NCBI RefSeq assembly: GCF_002906165.1
Contig: NZ_PPCN01000001.1
Span: 1,116,001-1,180,000 of the forward strand
Origin: Roseibium marinum
GTDB lineage: Bacteria; Pseudomonadota; Alphaproteobacteria; Rhizobiales; Stappiaceae
Direction: 5' to 3'
Length of the DNA: 64,000 nt
This document shows, piece by piece, positions 37,643 through 45,929 of the stretch (its first letter is position 1; every line of letters begins with the position of its first letter). Below the pieces are notes generated by a model. It was not told where the DNA came from. It worked only from the letters and a program-made list of their open reading frames with translations, and ran no database searches. The position numbers and the translations under genes were made by a program.

Positions 37643-37966
37643 TCAGGCGGCCAGCTGGCCGTTGTCCGTGACGGTTTCCACAAGGGTAAGTTCCGCTCTG
37701 GCCTGGGGCGCATTCGCCGCCTGCAAATTCCGCCTGCGGTGAAGCACCGGGGAACCGCTCAAAAGGGAGGCTGTCGGGTCGCGATAGAAGGGCTGTGCCA
37801 TGGCGCGTCGAACGTCGCTCCGTGTGAGGCCGACATCCTTCAGCTGCTCGTCCGACCAGTCCTTGAGTTCGGCAAACTGGCGCCGGTTGTTGAATACACG
37901 CCATGCACGGGCAACCATCTGCCCGAAGAGCGCGAAGGACGGGGTGCTTGTGGTCTGCTGGGTCAT
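37643..37966 (-). CDS. DUF1127 domain-containing protein
   Basis: A 107-residue protein. Residues 20-60 (RAWRVFNNRRQFAELKDWSDEQLKDVGLTRSDVRRA) are the Arg-rich DUF1127 (YjiS-like) module. In alphaproteobacteria small DUF1127 proteins affect RNA turnover and phosphate or stress physiology, but this one has a C-terminal extension of about 45 residues and its role is unknown. AGGAG lies 9 nt before the ATG at 37966. It is divergent from a LysR gene, which may regulate it; that is inference from position. Confidence 0.9.
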   Translation of the reverse strand: MTQQTTSTPSFALFGQMVARAWRVFNNRRQFAELKDWSDEQLKDVGLTRSDVRRAMAQPFYRDPTASLLSGSPVLHRRRNLQAANAPQARAELTLVETVTDNGQLAA

Positions 37967-38180
37967 GGCATAGATCTCCTGTGAGCGACCGAAAGAATTT
38001 CCGGCAGCCTGTTCCCGGCCAGTTATTGGCAATCCTGTGTGTGGAACACCCTCTAGATGGCGGCTTTTCAAATATTATTCCAACGAATGTTTTTGATGCG
38101 ATTGATCGAAAATTGTGATGTCATGAAGCGGACTGTTTCGGGGTCCTGGCAACGTCCGAGGGCGGACTGAAACATTTCAA

Positions 38181-38188
38181 ATTCGAAT
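38181..38188. promoter_or_regulatory. ATTCGAAT palindrome upstream of first LysR gene
   Basis: Palindrome ending 44 nt before the ATG at 38233. The same 8-bp palindrome sits at the same distance before the second LysR gene. Confidence 0.5.
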
Positions 38189-38232
38189 AGGTTTCGTGGT
38201 AAACATTAGTTTGGCTTATATTTGAGGCGCTT

Positions 38233-39108
38233 ATGCTCGATCTGGATCAGCTTCGAACCTTTGTGGCAATTGCCGAAGGCGGCAGCTTCACGCGGGCGGC
38301 GGACAATGTGCACAAGACCCAGTCGGCGGTCTCCATGCAGATGCGCCGTCTGGAAGAACGCGTTGGAAAGCCGCTTTTTGTCCGGGTCGGCCGCCAGTCC
38401 CGCCTGACGGAACACGGCGAACGGCTGCTGCATTACGCGCGCCGTCTGGTTCAACTCAATGACGAGACCCTTGCCGCCTTCGACGACACCGAACTCGCCG
38501 GTCTGGTCCGGCTCGGTACGCCCGACGACTATGCCGACCGGTTCCTTCCGGAAATCCTGGCGCGGTTTTCAAGATCAAATCCCAAGGCGGAGGTGAGTGT
38601 GGTGTGCGCGCCGACACCCAATCTTGCCGACATGATCTCGGAAGGCGAGCTTGATGTGGCCATCATCACCCATGTTCAGAAAAAGGGCCGCAAGAATGTC
38701 GATCTGGTCCGCCGCGAGCCGCTGCTGTGGGTCGTCTCGGCCCGTCACGCTGTCGAAAACGAATCCCCGCTTCCCCTCGCGCTCGGCCGGGCGACCTGCG
38801 ATTGGCGCAAGGCGGCGATCAATGCCCTGAGCGATCAGATGCGCGAACACCGGCTTCTTTATTCAAGCTGGAATTCGACCGCGGTCGGCGCCGCCGTGCT
38901 TGCGGGCCTGGCGATTTCGGTGCTGCCGGAATCCGCATTGAGATCCGGCATGCGCGTTCTGACGGAAGCCGAAGGCTTTCCGCGTCTGCCGGATTGCGAG
39001 ATCGGCATCATGCGGTCCTGGCACAACAGTTCCAGGGTCACCGACGCTCTGGTCGAGCATATCGTGTCTTCGCTGGATAACCTCTCGGTCCCGCTGGCGG
39101 CTGAATAA
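38233..39108 (+). CDS. LysR-family transcriptional regulator (tandem paralogue 1)
   Basis: A 291-residue LysR regulator. The N-terminal winged helix (LDLDQLRTFVAIAEGGSFTRAADNVHKTQSAVSMQMRRLEERVGKPLF) is followed by a periplasmic-binding-like effector domain from about 90 (LVRLGTPDDYADRFLPEILARF). It is clearly paralogous to the next gene across the whole length: the helix-turn-helix segment HKTQSAVSMQMRRLEERVG is identical. It is divergent from the DUF1127 gene. The effector is unknown. Confidence 0.94.
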   Translation: MLDLDQLRTFVAIAEGGSFTRAADNVHKTQSAVSMQMRRLEERVGKPLFVRVGRQSRLTEHGERLLHYARRLVQLNDETLAAFDDTELAGLVRLGTPDDYADRFLPEILARFSRSNPKAEVSVVCAPTPNLADMISEGELDVAIITHVQKKGRKNVDLVRREPLLWVVSARHAVENESPLPLALGRATCDWRKAAINALSDQMREHRLLYSSWNSTAVGAAVLAGLAISVLPESALRSGMRVLTEAEGFPRLPDCEIGIMRSWHNSSRVTDALVEHIVSSLDNLSVPLAAE

Positions 39109-39256
39109 TTTGCAGGCGGACCGTTTAAGCCAACCTGAGCTGCTGCGGTTGGTGTTACAGGCTTGTTTTGCAAGGACTTATCAAAAACAGGTGCCCTGGA
39201 ACGGGCGCAATTTGGCATTGAATTGTAAATGTTTGTGATGTATCTTTCAAAAATCA

Positions 39257-39264
39257 ATTCGAAT
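39257..39264. promoter_or_regulatory. ATTCGAAT palindrome upstream of second LysR gene
   Basis: Same palindrome and same 44-nt gap to the start codon (39309) as upstream of the first LysR gene. Because the DNA-binding helices are identical, auto- or cross-regulation through this site is plausible. Confidence 0.5.
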
Positions 39265-39308
39265 CTCAAATCACCCGGCCGGAACATAGCCCATCTACAG
39301 GGTCTCAT

Positions 39309-40199
39309 ATGAGCCACGCACTAGATATTGACCAGTTGCGCACATTCCTGGCGATCGCCGAGCTGGGAAGCTTCACCAAGGCGGGCGAAGCGGTGCACAA
39401 GACCCAGTCCGCGGTCTCCATGCAGATGCGCCGTCTTGAAGAGCGTGTCGGGCAACCGATCTTCATCAAGGACGGTCGCCAGTCCAGGCTGACGGAGGAC
39501 GGGCTTCGGCTGGTCGAATTCGCCCGGCGGATGATCCTCCTGAATGACGAGACCCTGTCGGCTTTCAGTGGTTACAAGGAAGTCGGTCACGTCAAGCTCG
39601 GCGTTCCGGACGATTATGCGGACAGGCTGCTGCCGCAGGTCCTGGCGGCTTTCAACCGGCTCAATCCCTCCATCGAGGTTCAGGTCGAATGCTCGAGCAG
39701 CGCGAAACTCACCGAGGCGATCCGCGAGGGACTGCTCGACGTGGCGATCACCACGTCCGGAGACACCCTCAACCTGCGCGGTGAAATCATCCGGCGCGAA
39801 CCGCTTTACTGGGTCACTTCGGCCCAGCATTGCGCCCACACCCAGGATGTGATCCGCCTGGCGCTGGGCCCGGCGACCTGCAACTGGCGCCGGCTTTCCA
39901 TGGATGCGCTCGATCGTGCCGGACGGCGCTACCGGGTTTCCTACACCAGCGCCAGTGCCGCCGGTCTCGTCGGTGCGGTTCAGGTCGGTCTGGCCGTTAC
40001 CGTCTTCCCGGAAAGCGCTGTCCGTGACGGCATGCGCATTCTGGACGAACGCGATGGGTTTCCATCCCTGCCGTTCTGCGACATTGCCCTGCTGCGCTCC
40101 GATACGGCACGGGAAGCCATGCATGACACGCTCTGCAATCACCTGATTGCCGCCATCGGCAATGTCGGCACCGGCTCCGTGCAGCAGGCCGCGGAATAG
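39309..40199 (+). CDS. LysR-family transcriptional regulator (tandem paralogue 2)
   Basis: A 296-residue LysR regulator; winged helix at residues 5-65, effector domain after 90 (VKLGVPDDYADRLLPQVLAAF). It lies 200 bp after paralogue 1 and was very likely formed by tandem duplication. The effector domains are more diverged than the DNA-binding domains, so the two may sense different ligands at shared targets. The palindromic repeats downstream begin 31 bp after the stop codon. Confidence 0.94.
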   Translation: MSHALDIDQLRTFLAIAELGSFTKAGEAVHKTQSAVSMQMRRLEERVGQPIFIKDGRQSRLTEDGLRLVEFARRMILLNDETLSAFSGYKEVGHVKLGVPDDYADRLLPQVLAAFNRLNPSIEVQVECSSSAKLTEAIREGLLDVAITTSGDTLNLRGEIIRREPLYWVTSAQHCAHTQDVIRLALGPATCNWRRLSMDALDRAGRRYRVSYTSASAAGLVGAVQVGLAVTVFPESAVRDGMRILDERDGFPSLPFCDIALLRSDTAREAMHDTLCNHLIAAIGNVGTGSVQQAAE

Positions 40200-40230
40200 G
40201 CTGCGGCAATCATTCCGCGGAAAATTCTTG

Positions 40231-40343
40231 AGAGCGTGTCGCGTTTAAGTGGATTCATGATTTCAGGAAAACGCCCGAGGCAGCGTTTGCATTGCAAATG
40301 CGTTCGGGCAATTTCCGGAATTCAATTCAACGCGACACGCTCT
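40231..40343. repeat. Palindromic repeat element A (113 bp)
   Basis: The ends are a perfect 15-bp inverted repeat, AGAGCGTGTCGCGTT (40231) and AACGCGACACGCTCT (40329). Inside are further nested complements, GCCCGA/TCGGGC around a TTTGCATTGCAAA core. RNA or single-stranded DNA from it would form one long branched hairpin. It abuts element B with no gap. Confidence 0.88.
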
Positions 40344-40639
40344 AGAGCATTTTCCGATCATATTGAATCATTTGATCGAGACAAAATTGGTCCCTGGCGA
40401 GGCGGATTGTGCGTAGCGGTGTTGCCCACCTCAAGCACAATCCAACGATGCCAGGAACCAATTTTGTTCGACCCAAACAGCTATTTTTCAACTACTTCTG
40501 CTTGCGTCGGGTGGCTTGAAACGGCCCATCGGCAGCGTTGCGCCGCTTGCACGATGCACCGCATCGCGCTTCACGACGCGCCTCGCCGAGTGAGCCGTTT
40601 CAAGCCATCAAATGGTTCAATATGATCGGAAAATGCTCT
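40344..40639. repeat. Nested palindromic repeat element B (296 bp, three-armed)
   Basis: The ends are a 32-bp inverted repeat with one mismatch (40344-40375 and 40608-40639, starting AGAGCATTTTCCGATCATAT). Within it are two side arms. Arm 1: ACAAAATTGGTCCCTGGC at 40381-40398 pairs with 40450-40467 (one mismatch), with inner GGATTGTGC/GCACAATCC (40404, 40435). Arm 2: TGGCTTGAAACGGC at 40512-40525 pairs perfectly with 40594-40607. The result is a cloverleaf-like fold. No credible coding frame is inside. It probably belongs to a dispersed intergenic repeat family, but that cannot be checked here. Confidence 0.88.
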
Positions 40640-40651
40640 AGCCAGCAGTTT

Positions 40652-41569
40652 TCAGCGGGCGCGCAGCATTACCAGATTCCCGCCCAGAACGCAGAAAAGC
40701 CCGGCAACGGCCAGGGGCGTCCACTGATAGCCTTCGAAGATCGTTGACAGGGTCAGGGCGACGACCGGGAAAAGGACGGTCGCGTAGCCGGCCCGCGCCG
40801 AGCCTATCCGGCCCAGCAGCCTCAGATAGGAGGCGAACGCGATCACCGAGGCGATGATCGCCAGATAGACGAGGCCGCCGAAATAGGTGACCGACCACTC
40901 CACGGCAAAGCTCTGCCCCCTGAGAAGCGACACGATCCCCAGAAATACCATGCCGTAGACCATGCCCCAGGCGGTGGCCGGCGTCACGCCGATACCGCGC
41001 CGCTGGGTGTCGGCCGACAGCATGTTGCCGAAGCAGAAGGACAGCGTTCCACCGATGCAGAAAACCAGTCCGATCGCTGCCTGTGAATTGAATTCGGCGC
41101 CTGTGAGCTGCGGCCAGAACATCAGACCTATGCCGATGAACCCCAGAAGGCCCGCTGCCAGCGCCAGCGGATTCGGCCGCTGACCGAAGAGTATGAGGCC
41201 CAGGAACAGGTTGAATATGGACGTGGTGGAAAAGATCACCGCGAGCAGGCCGGACGGCAGGTAGGAGGCGCCGTAATAGAAAAGCGTGAAATTGGTCGAG
41301 AACAGGAAAGCGCCGAGACCGGCGAAACGCAGATGGTCCCGAAACCGGAACGACATCCTGTGCCCCCGCACTTTCGCCCAGACCATCATGACCGCGGCCG
41401 CCAGCACGAACCGCCAGAAAACGGAGACTTCCGGTGAGACGGTTGCCACCTGACCCTTCATGGCGATCCAGCTGAAGCCCCAGGCCAGTACGGTGATGGC
41501 GTAAAGACCGTAGTCGGCCGGGGTGAAGCCGGCGGTTTCCCTGCGCAGGGCAGGCGTGGCAACGCTCAT
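40652..41569 (-). CDS. DMT-family transporter (EamA domains)
   Basis: A 305-residue membrane protein with ten helices in two EamA repeats. The first has FSWIAMKGQVATVSPEVSVFWRF near residue 35 and the second GNMLSADTQRRGIGVTPATAWGM. Members export amino acids or metabolites; the substrate here is unknown. Its 3' end abuts the palindromic repeat B, 12 bp away. The next upstream gene on the same strand, lldD, is about 280 bp away, so it probably has its own promoter. Confidence 0.9.
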   Translation of the reverse strand: MSVATPALRRETAGFTPADYGLYAITVLAWGFSWIAMKGQVATVSPEVSVFWRFVLAAAVMMVWAKVRGHRMSFRFRDHLRFAGLGAFLFSTNFTLFYYGASYLPSGLLAVIFSTTSIFNLFLGLILFGQRPNPLALAAGLLGFIGIGLMFWPQLTGAEFNSQAAIGLVFCIGGTLSFCFGNMLSADTQRRGIGVTPATAWGMVYGMVFLGIVSLLRGQSFAVEWSVTYFGGLVYLAIIASVIAFASYLRLLGRIGSARAGYATVLFPVVALTLSTIFEGYQWTPLAVAGLFCVLGGNLVMLRAR

Positions 41570-41848
41570 GTGAGAACCGATCCAGAATGTGATGCCGGGT
41601 AATCTGGTCGTCCCCCGGCTTCAGCACAAGTGATTGTTTTTGATCTTCTCATCAGCAAAGGCGATATGTCTGAAGCGAGTGCGCCCGTGCATGGACAAGC
41701 GCCTTCGCGGACGATATCGGCGTGCATACGCCCGGCCGGGGCCGGCGCTTCGGAACGAAAGCCCGCCGCCATGCCGCGCGGGCCGACGAGATCGGCACCG
41801 CGCTGTCCTCAGCCTGGCTGGCGGTGCTTTGAGTTATCGGGACACTCC

Positions 41849-42985
41849 TCAAAGAACCAGATTGTGCCGGCCGACGTTGGCGATGTCGGTTTCGCCGCAA
41901 AGTCCCATGGTGACGTCGAGTTCCTTGTGCAGGATTTCCAGAACCTTGGTGACGCCGTCCTTGCCCATCGCACCGAGGCCGTAGATGAAGGCGCGGCCGA
42001 TATAGGTGCTGTGGGCGCCCATGGCGACGGCCTTGAAGATGTCCTGGCCGGAGCGGATGCCACCGTCGAAATGAACCTCGATCCTGTCGCCGACCGCATC
42101 GACGATGTCGCCCAGAACCTCGTAGGAGGCCAGCGCGCCGTCGAGCTGGCGGCCGCCATGGTTTGAAACCACGATGGCGTCGGCACCGATATCGGCGGCA
42201 ATCTTCGCGTCCTCGACATCGTTGATGCCTTTCAGGATCAGCTTGCGGTCCCAGTGTTTCTTGACCCATTCAACCGATGACCAGTCAAGGGACGGGTCGA
42301 ACTGGCTGTTGGTCCATTCCGCCAGCGAGGACATGTCGTCGACGCCCGACACATGGCCGTGGATATTGCCGAACTGGCGGCGGCCGGTCTTCAGCATGTT
42401 CCAGCACCAGCGGGGTTTCAATGCCAGGTCGGCCAAGACAAGCGGCTTGGGTTTCGGCGGTGCGCTCAGGCCGTTCTTGAGGTCCCGGTGACGCTGGCCG
42501 AGCACCTGTAGGTCGAGCGTCAGCACCAGCGCCGAGCAGCCGGCCGTGTGCGCGCGCTGCATCAGTCTTTCGGAAAAGCCCCGGTCACGCATCACGTAGA
42601 GCTGGAACCAGAACGGCGACTTTGTGTTTTCAGCGACGTCCTCGATGGAACAGATGCTCATGGTGGACAAGGTGAAGGGGACGCCGAATTCCTCGGCCGC
42701 CTGGGCGGCAAGGATCTCGCCATCAGCGTGTTGCATCCCGGTCAGGCCCACCGGGGCGAGGGCGACGGGCATGGCCACATCCTGTCCGATCATCGTTGTC
42801 TTGACGGAGCGGTTGTCGATGTTGCGGGCGACCCTCTGGCGCAGCTTCTGGCGCTGCAGGGCAGCTTCGTTCTCGTGGTAGGTGCTCTGGGTCCAGGACC
42901 CCGTGTCGGCATAGTCGTAAAACATTTTCGGCACCCGGCGTTTTGCCAGAGCCTGCAGATCCGCAACATCGGTCACAACTGTCAT
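41849..42985 (-). CDS. lldD: L-lactate dehydrogenase (FMN alpha-hydroxy acid oxidase family)
   Basis: A 378-residue flavoenzyme that oxidises L-lactate to pyruvate and feeds electrons to the respiratory chain. Motifs: PVALAPVGLTGMQHADGE, PFWFQLYVMRDR, LTLDLQVLGQRHRD, and the active site VVSNHGGRQLDGA with catalytic His and Arg, followed by HFDGGIRSGQDIFKA for FMN phosphate. Length matches LldD. It lies 48 bp after an FCD-type GntR regulator gene on the same strand, the usual LldR-LldD pairing. Other 2-hydroxy acids are possible substrates within the family. Confidence 0.92.
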   Translation of the reverse strand: MTVVTDVADLQALAKRRVPKMFYDYADTGSWTQSTYHENEAALQRQKLRQRVARNIDNRSVKTTMIGQDVAMPVALAPVGLTGMQHADGEILAAQAAEEFGVPFTLSTMSICSIEDVAENTKSPFWFQLYVMRDRGFSERLMQRAHTAGCSALVLTLDLQVLGQRHRDLKNGLSAPPKPKPLVLADLALKPRWCWNMLKTGRRQFGNIHGHVSGVDDMSSLAEWTNSQFDPSLDWSSVEWVKKHWDRKLILKGINDVEDAKIAADIGADAIVVSNHGGRQLDGALASYEVLGDIVDAVGDRIEVHFDGGIRSGQDIFKAVAMGAHSTYIGRAFIYGLGAMGKDGVTKVLEILHKELDVTMGLCGETDIANVGRHNLVL

Positions 42986-43033
42986 TGGGTTTCCTCCGGG
43001 GTGCTCTCAAACGAGCAGGGTTCTTCGACCGCT

Positions 43034-43828
43034 TTAAAAATTGATCGATTTCGATAAGCGGTCCGCTGATCTTGTCGGTTTTGTAAGTCTCAGACCTGCG
43101 AGCTGCTCCCGACTGTCCATTGCCTGCGCGGCGGCCAGGGTGCCGCGCACGTAGTCGATATGATCCTCCGACGCCCGGCGGGCCCCGTCGGGGTCCTGGC
43201 GACGGATGGCTTCCACGATGGCCTTGTGCTGCTGCAGCAGTTCGATCCGCGCGGTCGGATGGTGGTAGAGACGCCCGCGGTTATAGAAAACGCCGTTTTC
43301 CAGGAGCCGGTAGCAGGACCTCAAGGTGTGCAGCATCACCACATTGTGGGCGGCCTCGCCGACGGCATGATGGAAGTCGACATCCAGCCGGGTTTCCGCG
43401 GCCAGATCCTCTGCGTCGTGGGCGGTCTGCATCTGCCGGATGATCTCTTCAAGGCGTGCCATGTCGGACGGCGCGGCCCGCAATGCCGCCTGTGCGGCGG
43501 CCTGGCTCTCGATACCGCGCCGGAATTCGAGATAGTCGCTGACGGCGGAAGGGTGACGGGCGATCAACTGGATAATCGCTTCGGAGAAGATCGAACCGAT
43601 CAGGTCGCAGACAAAGGTGCCGCCGCCCTGGCGGGCTTCGATCAGGTTCCGCTCCTCCAGGAGCTTCAGTGCATCCCTGAGAACCGGTCTCGACACCTTC
43701 ATCCGCTCGGCGAGGTTTCTTTCCGGCGGCAGTCTGTCGCCGGATTGCAGCACACCTTTCAGGATCAGATCCTCGATCTGTTCAACTGCGGCATCCGCCG
43801 TTTTCTGATGATCTACGGGCTGAAACAT
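43034..43828 (-). CDS. FadR/GntR-family regulator with FCD domain (LldR-like)
   Basis: A 264-residue regulator. The winged helix at residues 8-78 contains DLILKGVLQSGDRLPPERNLAERMKVSRPVLRDALK and GGGTFV. The FCD effector domain follows, with the metal-site pattern DVDFHHAVGEAAHN and later His residues. The ATG at 43828 is preferred; the frame extends 35 codons upstream into a region that holds a dyad. It precedes lldD in the same unit, so it probably controls lactate use, with L-lactate as the likely effector (inference from context). Confidence 0.9.
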   Translation of the reverse strand: MFQPVDHQKTADAAVEQIEDLILKGVLQSGDRLPPERNLAERMKVSRPVLRDALKLLEERNLIEARQGGGTFVCDLIGSIFSEAIIQLIARHPSAVSDYLEFRRGIESQAAAQAALRAAPSDMARLEEIIRQMQTAHDAEDLAAETRLDVDFHHAVGEAAHNVVMLHTLRSCYRLLENGVFYNRGRLYHHPTARIELLQQHKAIVEAIRRQDPDGARRASEDHIDYVRGTLAAAQAMDSREQLAGLRLTKPTRSADRLSKSINF

Positions 43829-43875
43829 GCCGGGAGGCCTCTTGATTTCCGGGCGGAAAATAACTTCGAAATCAG

Positions 43876-43900
43876 AATTGGTCAATTTTATTATCCAATT
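43876..43900. promoter_or_regulatory. Candidate operator of the lldR-lldD unit
   Basis: AATTGG (43876-43881) and CCAATT (43895-43900) form a 25-bp dyad about 48 bp upstream of the regulator start, in an AT-rich stretch. The TTGGTC half resembles TTGGT/ACCAA half-sites of FadR-type regulators. Assignment is tentative. Confidence 0.45.
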
Positions 43901-43985
43901 GAATGTTGCGCAATAGCCGCGCTTCAGCGTCATATTGTCCCGACGTAGATTTTCGTGGTTGGTCTCTCGATGTGACGGGGCGAAG

Positions 43986-45326
43986 GTGAAGCTCCACGAA
44001 CATATTTCTGCAAACGGGGTTGTCAGCTTGGATCAGGGCTCAGAAAACGGGTCGTCCTTTCCCGCATTCCGGACATCGCCTCTGCGCGAGAAAGTCCTGG
44101 GCGAAGTGCACGCCCGCCCGTTTCGCCCGCTTGGCAGCCCGCGAACCGTGTTGCACTACGCCTTTGTGACCAGCGCGGAGGCGGCGGCCGAAGATCATGC
44201 CTGGCTGAGCGAATTCAGCGTTTCCAGGGGAGGCCACGGCCCGGCGCCCGGAGCGCGCCACCACAGGCTTTCTTTTGGCGGCGGCACGCTCAGCTGGGAG
44301 CAACATGCGGAATTCACCACTTATACCTGGGACGGAGCCGCCAGGTCCGAAGCGCTTTTCGGATCGGCCCCGGCATCCCATCCCTTTGGCGCGGCCTTCA
44401 GGGCGCCCGGCGATCTGCTGGTCGCCGTCCGTCTGGAAGTGCGCGGAACCGGGGACATCCCGGACTGGCGGGACAGGTTCGACGCGGGCAGCCTGACCGT
44501 GTCCGACGTGGAGGACGGCACCGCCCTGGTGGCGACCGATTTCCGCCAGGACGGTGACGGCCTGACCCGTTTCCTGGTGCTCAACCGCTCGCTCAGTGAC
44601 GTGCGGCTGGGGGCGGTTGTACAGCGCCTCCTGGAACTGGAGACCTATCGCACATTGGCCATGCTCGGCCTGTTCGAAGCGACGGACCTGCAGCCGGACA
44701 TCAGGCGGTTCGAGATCGAACTGGCTGAATTGACGGGACAGATGAAAGACACGTCCGGGCTTGGGGCGAACCAGGAACTGCTGCGCAGGCTGAGCGAAAT
44801 GGCGGCGGTGCTGGAAGCCGGGGCAACCGCAAGCGCGTACCGTTTTGGCGCGACCCGCGCCTATGACGGGATCGTCAAGGCCAGGCTGGCCACCCTCAAG
44901 GAAAAAGCCGCCCCCGGAGACCTGTCGATGGCCTCTTTCCTGACCCGGCGGCTGGCCCCGGCGATGCGGACCTGCCAGGCTGTCGAGGACCGGCAGGCCA
45001 TGCTGTCGAGAAAGCTGGCCCGGGCGACGACCCTGCTGCGTACGCGCGTGGATGTCGAACTGGAGGACCAGAACCGCAGGCTGCTTCAGTCCATGAACCG
45101 CCGGGCCCAGCTGCAATTGCGGCTGCAGCAGACCGTCGAAGGCCTGTCGGTTGCCGCGGTGAGTTATTATGTGGTCGGATTGATTTCCTATCTGGCGAAG
45201 GCCGCCAAGCAGTCTGGACTGCCGGTTCCGGATGCGAACCTCACCACCGGACTTGCCGTTCCTGTCGTCGTGCTCCTGATCTGGTGGGTCGTCCGCCGTA
45301 TCCGCAAGAAGCACGGCGATCATTAG
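43986..45326 (+). CDS. DUF3422 family protein
   Basis: A protein of about 446 residues of unknown function, common in proteobacteria. PLREKVLGEVHARPFRPLGSPRTVLHYAF is the family start. The C-terminus has two hydrophobic helices (SVAAVSYYVVGLISYLA and TGLAVPVVVLLIWWVVRRI) with a short basic tail, so it is probably anchored in the inner membrane with a large cytosolic part. There is no ATG near the N-terminus: a GTG at 43986 is used here, and TTG codons at 43935 or 44028 are alternatives. It stands alone between the lactate genes and a cytochrome. Confidence 0.82.
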   Translation: MKLHEHISANGVVSLDQGSENGSSFPAFRTSPLREKVLGEVHARPFRPLGSPRTVLHYAFVTSAEAAAEDHAWLSEFSVSRGGHGPAPGARHHRLSFGGGTLSWEQHAEFTTYTWDGAARSEALFGSAPASHPFGAAFRAPGDLLVAVRLEVRGTGDIPDWRDRFDAGSLTVSDVEDGTALVATDFRQDGDGLTRFLVLNRSLSDVRLGAVVQRLLELETYRTLAMLGLFEATDLQPDIRRFEIELAELTGQMKDTSGLGANQELLRRLSEMAAVLEAGATASAYRFGATRAYDGIVKARLATLKEKAAPGDLSMASFLTRRLAPAMRTCQAVEDRQAMLSRKLARATTLLRTRVDVELEDQNRRLLQSMNRRAQLQLRLQQTVEGLSVAAVSYYVVGLISYLAKAAKQSGLPVPDANLTTGLAVPVVVLLIWWVVRRIRKKHGDH

Positions 45327-45390
45327 GTCACGCCGCCGCGTGAACGGTGGACCATTGAATGCCACGGAAACAAATCGCCGCCGCAAGCAA

Positions 45391-45416
45391 AAAAGGCCGG
45401 GAAATCCCGGCCTTTT
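45391..45416. terminator. Bidirectional terminator
   Basis: A perfect 12-bp stem AAAAGGCCGGGA/TCCCGGCCTTTT lies between the convergent DUF3422 and cytochrome genes, with A- and T-runs on both sides. Confidence 0.9.
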
Positions 45417-45439
45417 GAGTGATGTGAGGCCGACGGCCC

Positions 45440-45835
45440 TTACTGGGCCGTGCCGTCTTCGTTGAACTGCGCCAGATAGGCAATCACGTTGGCGCGGTCG
45501 TCTTCCTTCTTCAGGCCGGCAAACGCCATTTTGCCCTTGGGAATGAGGTCCTTCGGCTTGATCAGGTAGACATCGAGGGTCTCGACGTCCCAGACCTTGC
45601 CGTCGCCCACTTCAAGCAGCGACTTGGAGTACTTGTAGTCCTCGATCGCACCGAAGGGACGGTCGACAATTCCGTTGAGCACCGGCCCGACCTTGTTCTT
45701 GGCACCTTCACCGACCGCATGACAGGCGGCGCATTTCTTGAAAACCTTCTCACCCTTGGCGGGATCGCCGTCGGCACTCGCGTGCACGGTCAGGGCCAGA
45801 AGCGCCGTTCCGGCGATCATCAGCAGTCGCTGCAT
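45440..45835 (-). CDS. Soluble class I cytochrome c (c2-like)
   Basis: A 131-residue periplasmic electron carrier. A signal peptide (MQRLLMIAGTALLALTVHASADG) precedes a single heme site, KKCAACHAVGEGAKNKVGP (CAACH), near residue 37. The axial methionine is in IPKGKMAFAGLKKEDDRANVIAYL. This pattern fits cytochrome c2/c550 proteins that pass electrons from the bc1 complex to oxidases. Nearby LldD and GlcDEF would feed the same chain, but there is no operon link. Confidence 0.93.
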   Translation of the reverse strand: MQRLLMIAGTALLALTVHASADGDPAKGEKVFKKCAACHAVGEGAKNKVGPVLNGIVDRPFGAIEDYKYSKSLLEVGDGKVWDVETLDVYLIKPKDLIPKGKMAFAGLKKEDDRANVIAYLAQFNEDGTAQ

Positions 45836-45929
45836 AATATTCTCCCTCGGATATTAAACCCGGATCCACAAAACAGGATGTCACGGCGCGATGCAAGCGA
45901 CGCACCGTCGCAGACGCATTCTATCCCGC

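Noticed and set aside
40231..40639. CRISPR array or IS element
   Set aside because: There are no regularly spaced direct repeats and no transposase frame; the structure is inverted and nested.
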